DNA from: Nocardioides sp.
GTDB lineage: Bacteria; Actinomycetota; Actinomycetes; Propionibacteriales; Nocardioidaceae
Length of the DNA: 5,439 bases
NCBI GenBank assembly: GCA_003519585.1
Contig: DOWL01000171.1
Coordinates: 8,492-13,930 of the forward strand
Direction: 5' to 3'
Within the stretch, counting starts at the first letter, position 1, and each line of letters begins with the position of its first letter. A program made the position numbers and the translations under genes. Shown here in pieces: positions 1 to 4,756 of the stretch. The notes below the pieces were generated by a model, which saw nothing but the letters and a program-made list of their open reading frames with translations, had not been told where the DNA came from and did no database searches.

Positions 1-1
1 C

Positions 2-1135
2 ACCAACGTCGAGCACAAGATGGGCATCAAGGTGTCCAACACGTGCGAGCTCACCTTCGGCGACCCGGCCATCGGTGGCGGTGAGCCGGCCCGCGGCTAC
101 CTCCTCGGCGAGGTGCACGACGGCATCGCGCAGATGTTCCAGGTCATCGAGAACGCCCGGATGATGGTCGGCACCAAGGCCATCGCCACGCTCTCCTCGG
201 GCTACCTCAACGCGCTCGACTACGCCAAGTCCCGCGTGCAGGGCGCCGACCTGACCCAGTCCGGCGACAAGACCGCGCCGCGGGTCACGATCACCCACCA
301 CCCCGACGTACGCCGCTCGCTCATGGTGCAGAAGTCCTTCGCCGAAGCGATGCGCGCGCTGGTGCTCTACACCGCGACGTGGCAGGACAAGGTGCAGGTC
401 TTCGAGCACGAGGGCACGCTCGGCACCGACGAGGCCCGACTCGCCTCGGCGGTCAACGACCTGCTGCTGCCGATCGTGAAGGGCTACGGCTCGGAGCGCT
501 CGTGGGTGCTGCTCGGCACCGAGTCGCTGCAAACCTTCGGCGGCTCCGGCTTCCTACAGGAGTACCCACTCGAGCAGTACGTCCGCGACGCCAAGATCGA
601 CACCCTCTACGAGGGCACCACCGCGATCCAGGGCCAGGACTTCTTCTTCCGCAAGATCGTGAAGGACCAGGGCGCCGCCCTGGGCCACCTGGCCGCGCAG
701 ATCCAGTCGTTCATCGACACCGAGGCGGGCAACGGGCGGCTCAAGGTCGAGCGTGGGCTGCTCGCCACGGCCCTCGAGGACGCCAACACCCTGGTCGGCC
801 ACCTGATCAACGACCTGATGTCGGCCGACCCGACCTCGGAGACCGGCGACCTGCGCAACATCTACAAGGTCGGCCTCAACACGAGCCGGTTGCTGATGGT
901 GCTCGGCGACGTGGTCTGCGCCTGGCTGCTGCTGCGCCAGGCCGAGGTCGCGCTCCAGAAGCTCGGCGGCGACGGTGCCGGATCTCTGGGAGTCCGCGAC
1001 CAGGCCTTCTACGAGGGCAAGGTCGCGGCGGCCCAGTTCTTCGCCCAGACCAACCTGCCGCGGATCAGTGCCGAGGTCGCGATCGCCCAGGCCACCGACC
1101 TCTCGGTGATGGACCTCGCCGAAGAGGCCTTCTAG
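2..1135 (+). CDS. acyl-CoA dehydrogenase, FadE5-like, C-terminal part (5' truncated by window edge)
   Basis: This enzyme oxidises acyl-CoA to trans-2-enoyl-CoA with FAD, the first step of beta-oxidation, in the cytoplasm. The reading frame is already open at base 2 (it reads [17 protein letters not shown]), so the ATG at 20 is internal and the true start lies upstream. About 377 residues are visible of an expected ~600. The opening motif matches the middle of large FadE5-type dehydrogenases. QTFGGSGF (about 529-552) is the conserved flavin-contact GG.G region. [13 protein letters not shown] follows, and its Glu, codon 611-613, aligns with the catalytic base of the family (Glu376 in medium-chain dehydrogenase). 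The remaining ~170 residues fit the extra C-terminal helical domain of the large subfamily. The TAG stop at 1133-1135 is followed closely by hairpins. Family assignment is firm. Chain-length specificity cannot be read from the sequence. Confidence 0.93.
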   Translation, partial: TNVEHKMGIKVSNTCELTFGDPAIGGGEPARGYLLGEVHDGIAQMFQVIENARMMVGTKAIATLSSGYLNALDYAKSRVQGADLTQSGDKTAPRVTITHHPDVRRSLMVQKSFAEAMRALVLYTATWQDKVQVFEHEGTLGTDEARLASAVNDLLLPIVKGYGSERSWVLLGTESLQTFGGSGFLQEYPLEQYVRDAKIDTLYEGTTAIQGQDFFFRKIVKDQGAALGHLAAQIQSFIDTEAGNGRLKVERGLLATALEDANTLVGHLINDLMSADPTSETGDLRNIYKVGLNTSRLLMVLGDVVCAWLLLRQAEVALQKLGGDGAGSLGVRDQAFYEGKVAAAQFFAQTNLPRISAEVAIAQATDLSVMDLAEEAF

Positions 1136-1140
1136 AGCGC

Positions 1141-1155
1141 CGTTCGCGGCGAACG
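1141..1155. repeat. short perfect inverted repeat downstream of the acyl-CoA dehydrogenase gene
   Basis: Two 7-base arms, CGTTCGC (1141-1147) and GCGAACG (1149-1155), are perfectly complementary around a single G. The repeat begins 6 nt after the dehydrogenase stop codon and lies next to the larger hairpin at 1157-1199. A one-base loop cannot form as drawn, so the real structure would open one or two pairs. It may be part of a compound terminator, or chance in GC-rich DNA. Confidence 0.45.
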
Positions 1156-1156
1156 T

Positions 1157-1199
1157 CGTGAAAGTGCTGTCAGATCCTGGATCTGACAGCACTTTCGCG
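1157..1199. terminator. long hairpin, probable bidirectional terminator between convergent genes
   Basis: Bases 1160-1177 and 1179-1196 are perfect reverse complements of 18 bp around a single T at 1178. A T-G wobble and two further pairs extend the stem to about 21 bp (1157-1199). In practice the centre would open to a loop of 3-5 nt. It sits between the stop of the acyl-CoA dehydrogenase (1135, +) and the stop of the LysR gene (1217, -), where a terminator serving both strands is expected. There is no T-run on either side, so it would be of the U-tract-free type reported in actinobacteria. The stem is less GC-rich than its surroundings, so the symmetry is not simply a composition effect. 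Termination is inferred from position and structure. Confidence 0.75.
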
Positions 1200-1216
1200 T
1201 CACTCGACGGCAAACC

Positions 1217-2092
1217 TCAGCGACGCAGGTGATCGCCAGCAGCCCGGCTCACCGCGTCGCTGAGAGAGGCCAACGTGGACGAGTCGATCCGCCAACGCTG
1301 CCAGTGCAGGTGGACGTCGTGGTGGGTGCGGCCGCCGAGGGTCACCAGCCGCCCCGACGCCAGGTCGGGAAGCAGTTGCGGCTCGGGGAGCATCCCCCAG
1401 CCCAGTCCGAGCCGCACCGCCTCGTGGAAGTCGGCGCTGGTCGGCACCAGGTGGACGACGTCGGGCGCGGTCACGCCGCGGTCGCGCAGGACGTCGTGCT
1501 GCAGCGCATCCTTGGCGTTGAAGACCACGACCGGCATCCGTTGCCAGTCCTGGCCACGACCCCGGCGCCAGCGCTCGGCGAGCTCGGGCGTGGCGGCCGG
1601 CCGGTAGCGGAGGAAGCCGAGGTGCTCGGTGCGGCAGCCCTGCACAGGCTGCGGGTCGCTGGTCACCGCAGCCAACACGTCCCCGCTGCGCAGTAGCTCG
1701 GCGGAGTAGGCCTGGTCCTCGACGACCAGGCGCACCACGAGCTCGTCCTGCGTCGCCACCTCCATCAGCACGTCGCGAAACCAGGTGGCCAGCGAGTCCG
1801 CGTTCACCGCCACGGCGACCTCGACCCGGTCGCTCTGCGCCTCGACCGCGGCTCGGGTCTCGTCGTCGAGCAGCCGGGTCTGGCGGCCCAACCGGACCAG
1901 TGCGGCTCCCACGACGGTCGGCTCGCACGGCGTGCCGCGGCGTACGACGACGTGCCCGACCTCGCTCTCGAGCGCGCGGATCCGTTGGCTCACGGCACTC
2001 GGCGTGACGTGGAGGGCGCGCGCCGCAGCGTCGAACGTGCCGTGGTCGGCGATGGCCACCAGGGCCTCGACCCCGGCAGCGTTGTAGCTCAT
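1217..2092 (-). CDS. lysG: LysR-type transcriptional regulator LysG/ArgP, activator of the adjacent basic amino acid exporter
   Basis: This is a 291-residue LysR-family DNA-binding regulator, the usual length. The N-terminal winged helix-turn-helix spans about residues 5-62, with the recognition segment HVTPSAVSQRIRALE at 28-42, almost the same as in E. coli ArgP. The effector domain (about 90-291) contains AVNADSLATWF at 95-105, a motif highly typical of the ArgP/LysG subgroup, which senses lysine, arginine or histidine. The gene is divergent from a LysE exporter, the same arrangement as lysG-lysE of Corynebacterium glutamicum, where LysG activates lysE when basic amino acids accumulate. The ATG at 2092 is chosen because translation from it starts at the normal N-terminus (MSYNAAGVEALVAIADHGTF). 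No Shine-Dalgarno is visible, but a TAGAGT box ends exactly 6 nt before the ATG, suggesting a leaderless mRNA. The effector specificity is inferred from the family. Confidence 0.93.
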   Translation of the reverse strand: MSYNAAGVEALVAIADHGTFDAAARALHVTPSAVSQRIRALESEVGHVVVRRGTPCEPTVVGAALVRLGRQTRLLDDETRAAVEAQSDRVEVAVAVNADSLATWFRDVLMEVATQDELVVRLVVEDQAYSAELLRSGDVLAAVTSDPQPVQGCRTEHLGFLRYRPAATPELAERWRRGRGQDWQRMPVVVFNAKDALQHDVLRDRGVTAPDVVHLVPTSADFHEAVRLGLGWGMLPEPQLLPDLASGRLVTLGGRTHHDVHLHWQRWRIDSSTLASLSDAVSRAAGDHLRR

Positions 2093-2098
2093 GAAGCA

Positions 2099-2104
2099 AC
2101 TCTA
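2099..2104 (-). promoter_or_regulatory. probable -10 box of lysG (leaderless)
   Basis: On the minus strand TAGAGT (2104 down to 2099) fits the actinobacterial TANNNT -10 consensus. It is followed by 6 nt and then the lysG ATG at 2092, so the transcript would begin at or next to the start codon. No convincing -35 is seen. The box overlaps the LysR-type operator at 2103-2115 by two bases, which would suit autoregulation. Confidence 0.5.
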
Positions 2105-2115
2105 ATGAATCATCA
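2103..2115. promoter_or_regulatory. candidate LysG operator, T-N11-A dyad
   Basis: TAATGAATCATCA reads T-N11-A, the LysR-type recognition motif. It is a dyad centred on A2109 with five of six base pairs matched; only A2104/C2114 fails. It is AT-rich within a ~70% GC region and lies in the 69-bp lysG-lysE gap. Its centre is about 53 bp upstream of the predicted lysE transcription start, close to where LysR activators anchor, and it touches the lysG -10 box. Binding by LysG is inferred. Confidence 0.6.
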
Positions 2116-2125
2116 GAAACCTTCG

Positions 2126-2161
2126 TTGGCCTTCATCCTGCGCCAGTCCTACCGTGGAGGG
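2126..2161 (+). promoter_or_regulatory. probable lysE promoter giving a leaderless mRNA
   Basis: TTGGCC at 2126-2131 (-35-like) is followed by an 18-bp spacer, TACCGT at 2150-2155 (TANNNT -10), then 6 nt and the GTG start at 2162. A purine-rich GGAGG at 2156-2160 ends only one base before the GTG, which is too near for an ordinary ribosome binding site. The promoter reading with transcription starting at the GTG therefore explains the layout better. Confidence 0.55.
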
Positions 2162-2764
2162 GTGCTCGACTCCGCCGTCGCCGGCCTGCTCACCGGCCTG
2201 TCGCTGATCGTGGCGATCGGCGCGCAGAACGCGTTCGTGCTGCGGCAGGGGTTGGCACGCGAGCACGTGGGCGTCGTCGTGGCGATCTGCGCGGTGTCCG
2301 ACCTGGTGCTGATCGTCGCCGGCGTGGCCGGCATCGGCACGATCATCCGGCAGGCGGGCTGGGTGATCGACGTGGTGCGCTGGCTCGGCGTCGCATTCCT
2401 GACCTGGTACGGCGTCACGTCGCTGATCAAGGCACGACGTACCTCCGGACTCGCCGCGGCCGCGCCCGAGCCGATGTCCCGGCGTTCGGCCGCGCTACGC
2501 GCCGTCGCCCTCACCTGGCTCAACCCGCACGTCTACCTCGACACCGTGCTGCTCGTGGGCTCGATCGCCAACACCCACGGCGCCGAGGGGCGCTGGTGGT
2601 TCGCGGTGGGCGCGTCGCTGGCCTCGCTGCTGTGGTTCTCGGGCCTGGGGTTCGGGGCGAGGTTCTTCTCTCCGCTACTGGCTCGCCCCCGGGCTTGGCA
2701 GGTGCTCGACGTCCTGATCGGGCTCACCATGCTCGGCATCGCCGTCATGCTGGCGCTGGGCTGA
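2162..2764 (+). CDS. lysE: LysE/ArgO-family basic amino acid exporter
   Basis: This is an inner-membrane exporter of L-lysine and/or L-arginine, driven by the ion gradient, which protects the cell when basic amino acids build up. The 200 residues agree with the ~200-235 of the family. The first membrane segment (about 5-24) leads into IGAQNAFVLRQG (19-30), the LysE signature region. Further hydrophobic segments lie at about 36-57, 65-83, 112-137, 148-170 and 180-199, giving about six. LTWLNPHVYLDT at 117-128 is the second strongly conserved motif. The GTG at 2162 is chosen because it puts the start directly before the first membrane helix; an in-frame ATG at 2105 would add 19 residues and lies in the operator region. 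The gene is divergent from its likely activator LysG. The last 90 bp are also coding on the other strand. Export of lysine versus arginine cannot be separated here. Confidence 0.93.
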   Translation: MLDSAVAGLLTGLSLIVAIGAQNAFVLRQGLAREHVGVVVAICAVSDLVLIVAGVAGIGTIIRQAGWVIDVVRWLGVAFLTWYGVTSLIKARRTSGLAAAAPEPMSRRSAALRAVALTWLNPHVYLDTVLLVGSIANTHGAEGRWWFAVGASLASLLWFSGLGFGARFFSPLLARPRAWQVLDVLIGLTMLGIAVMLALG

Positions 2765-4498
2765 CGTTGCAGCACCGAGCGGCAGCTCGAGCACACCATC
2801 CGCCCCGCCGACGATTCGGATCGGGATGCCCCAGTCCTGCTGATGGATATGGCACGCGGGGTTGTCACCTTCGAGGTCGCACGACGCCGCGCGGGCCGCG
2901 ATGTGCAGGACCCCGTCGCCGACGGCCGGGTCGAGCACGAGCGCGCGGCGCAGCGCCGTGTCCGTCCCCTGACCGTCGCGGATCAGGGCGGGCGGCGTGG
3001 CATCCACCACCAGCTGGGATGGCGGGCCGAACCGGTCGTCGACCTTCTGGCCCGGCGGCGGCGTGAACGCCACGACCAGCTCCAGCTCGGCCGCGACCTC
3101 GGCGACCGGCCGTTGCGTGGTGTGGCTGAAGCCATCGGTGCGCTTGGCGGCGGCACCCAGCGGCACGCGAGTGAGCCGGTGCGCGGTCGACTCGACGACC
3201 ACCAGGTGCTCGCCGTCGACGTACGCCGCCGACGGCTCGAGGAGCCCGCTCGCCAGGGTGGTGACCTCCCCCGTGGCCGGCTCGTAGCGACGGAGCGCAC
3301 CGTTGTAGGTGTCGCAGACGATCACGCTGCGATCCGGCAGCACAGTCAGGCCCAGTGGATGCTGGAGCAGCGCCTGATCCGCCGGACCGTCGCGGAAGCC
3401 GAAGTCGAAGAGGCCCTGCCCGATGACCGTGTGCACCTCGCCGTCCTCGACGTAGCGCAACGACGAGGTCTCGGAGTCGACCAACCACAGCCGGTCGCCG
3501 TCGGTGGCCAGCCCGGAGGTCTGCGCGAACCAGGCCTCGGGCAACGGCCCGTCGACCAACCCCTCATGGGTGGTGCCCGCAGCCACCTCGGTCGCCCCGG
3601 TCGCGGGATCGAAGGTCCAGAGCTGGTGAATGCCGGCCATCGCGATCCAGATCCGGCCGTCCCCCTCCGAGAGCCACCAGGCGAGCGACCACGGACTCGA
3701 GAGCCGCTCCGTGGAGTCGCCCTGCATCCACTGATGGCCGTCGCCCGCGACCACGCTCACCTCACCGGACACCAGGTCGATCGACCGGAGCTGGTGGTGC
3801 ACCGTGTCGGCGACGTAGGCCATCGACCCGACCACGCACACGCCGTTCGGCTCCTTGAACCCGCCCCACTCCCGCACGACGGCAGCTCCGTCGTCGGCAC
3901 TGTCGAGCTCCACTACGCGGTCATGACCCGCGTCGGCGACGAGGACGTGTCCGTTGTCGAGCAAGGCCGCGTCGGCGGGGAAGCGCAGCAGGCTCGGCTC
4001 CACCTCCGGAGGGACGTACGGCGAGTCGCCCGGCTGGAGCGTTCCGCGCGCCCGGTGCTCCTCGACCAGCTCGCCGAGCATCCGGTCGATCGCGTGCGCG
4101 TGGCCCTCTCCGGCGTACTGCGCGACGACGTAGCCCTCCGGGTCGATCAGCACCAGCGTGGGCCAGGCCCGCGCCGTGTAGGCCTGCCAGGTCACCAGCT
4201 CCGGATCGTCGAGCACCGGGTGCTCGACGGCGTACCGCTCGACCGCGGCTCGCAGCGCCTCAGGATCCGCTTCGTGCACGAACTTCGGCGAGTGCACGCC
4301 GACGACGACCAGCTCCTCGGCGTAGTTCTCCTCGACCGGGCGCAGCTCGTCGAGGACATGGAGGCAGTTGACGCAGCAGAAGGTCCAGAAGTCGAGCAGC
4401 ACGAACCGGCCGCGGAGGTCGGCGATGGAGTATGTCGCACCGCCCGTGTTGAGCCACCCCCGGCCGCGCAGCTCGGGTGCCCGGACTCGTGCGCTCAC
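2675..4498 (-). CDS. thioredoxin-fold and NHL-repeat protein (NHLRC2-like)
   Basis: This is a 607-residue, probably cytoplasmic protein; no signal peptide is visible. Residues about 10-150 form a thioredoxin/TlpA-like domain. FWTFCCVNC at 37-45 holds the CxxC pair Cys42/Cys45 preceded by an extra Cys41, and WPTL at 112-115 holds the expected cis-proline Pro113. An NHL beta-propeller follows with six recognisable blades at about 170-199, 214-242, 266-298, 324-352, 377-407 and 419-445. A C-terminal beta-rich domain follows to about 576 with Cys540, Cys549 and a CHIHQQDWGIP segment. This order is that of human NHLRC2 and its bacterial relatives, whose biochemical role is not settled; a thiol-disulphide role is inferred. 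GTG 4498 is the only upstream start because TGA at 4511-4513 closes the frame. The stop of the small CxxC gene is 19 bp upstream, with no clear Shine-Dalgarno between, so coupling is likely. The last ~31 residues look like a non-conserved extension. Confidence 0.92.
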   Translation of the reverse strand: MSARVRAPELRGRGWLNTGGATYSIADLRGRFVLLDFWTFCCVNCLHVLDELRPVEENYAEELVVVGVHSPKFVHEADPEALRAAVERYAVEHPVLDDPELVTWQAYTARAWPTLVLIDPEGYVVAQYAGEGHAHAIDRMLGELVEEHRARGTLQPGDSPYVPPEVEPSLLRFPADAALLDNGHVLVADAGHDRVVELDSADDGAAVVREWGGFKEPNGVCVVGSMAYVADTVHHQLRSIDLVSGEVSVVAGDGHQWMQGDSTERLSSPWSLAWWLSEGDGRIWIAMAGIHQLWTFDPATGATEVAAGTTHEGLVDGPLPEAWFAQTSGLATDGDRLWLVDSETSSLRYVEDGEVHTVIGQGLFDFGFRDGPADQALLQHPLGLTVLPDRSVIVCDTYNGALRRYEPATGEVTTLASGLLEPSAAYVDGEHLVVVESTAHRLTRVPLGAAAKRTDGFSHTTQRPVAEVAAELELVVAFTPPPGQKVDDRFGPPSQLVVDATPPALIRDGQGTDTALRRALVLDPAVGDGVLHIAARAASCDLEGDNPACHIHQQDWGIPIRIVGGADGVLELPLGAATSAQRQHDGDAEHGEPDQDVEHLPSPGASQ

Positions 4499-4517
4499 CG
4501 CGCGAGTCTGTCACTCA

Positions 4518-4679
4518 CTACATCGGTGGCATGTGGCTCTGGGTATCCGGCGGTGGCTGGCGCACTCGTCGGACGGCGCCACATCGGGTGCAGGTCTGGT
4601 GCGCGCCGCTCTCATCGCCCTCGGCGGCGGCATAGTCGTGCCTGCCGAGGCGGCACTTCAGGTCGTCCCACGCGCTCAT
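4518..4679 (-). CDS. small CxxC (zinc-ribbon-like) protein of unknown function
   Basis: A 53-residue protein beginning MSAWDDLKCRLGRHDY. Cys9, His14, Cys30 and Cys33 (in TCTRCG) form a CX4H...CX2C pattern that could bind one zinc ion. The general look (LKCRLGRH then a C-terminal CTRCG) recalls small DUF1660-type proteins, but I cannot assign a family with certainty. The ATG at 4679 has a good ribosome site, GGGAGG at 4685-4690, five bases away. A second in-frame ATG at 4706, behind AAGGAGG (4711-4717) with a 4-nt gap, would give 62 residues; the shorter form is preferred because its N-terminus starts straight at the Trp/Lys-Cys motif. The TAG stop is 19 bp before the NHL/thioredoxin gene, indicating an operon. 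TTGACC at 4725-4730 on the minus strand could be its -35, without a clear -10. Confidence 0.68.
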   Translation of the reverse strand: MSAWDDLKCRLGRHDYAAAEGDESGAHQTCTRCGAVRRVRQPPPDTQSHMPPM

Positions 4680-4744
4680 CGCGACCTCCCTCTCCCCGGT
4701 CAGCATCCGGCCTCCTTCCGGCCCGGTCAAGGGCGGTGCGGCAC

Positions 4745-4756
4745 TACGGTGGTCCC
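4745..4756 (+). promoter_or_regulatory. probable -10 region of the MDMPI-family gene (leaderless)
   Basis: TACGGT at 4745-4750 fits TANNNT and is followed by exactly 6 nt and the ATG at 4757. No Shine-Dalgarno occurs just before this ATG (GGTGGTCCC). The transcript most likely begins at the start codon. No good -35 is seen at 17-18 bp. Confidence 0.5.

Noticed and set aside
554..1213. 219-codon minus-strand frame opposite the acyl-CoA dehydrogenase
   Set aside because: Antisense shadow without motifs; it would also read through the terminator hairpin.
1200..2099. 299-codon minus-strand frame overlapping lysG in another frame
   Set aside because: Arg/Gly/Ala/Pro-rich translation with no domain, typical of an out-of-frame reading of GC-rich DNA; the lysG frame has a clear LysR/ArgP protein.
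2156..2160. GGAGG as the lysE Shine-Dalgarno
   Set aside because: Only one base separates it from the GTG, too close for normal initiation, and no in-frame start lies at proper distance downstream.
2105..2161. ATG at 2105 as the lysE start (19 extra residues)
   Set aside because: It would lie inside the LysR operator and upstream of the predicted promoter, has no ribosome site, and adds residues absent from the normal LysE N-terminus.
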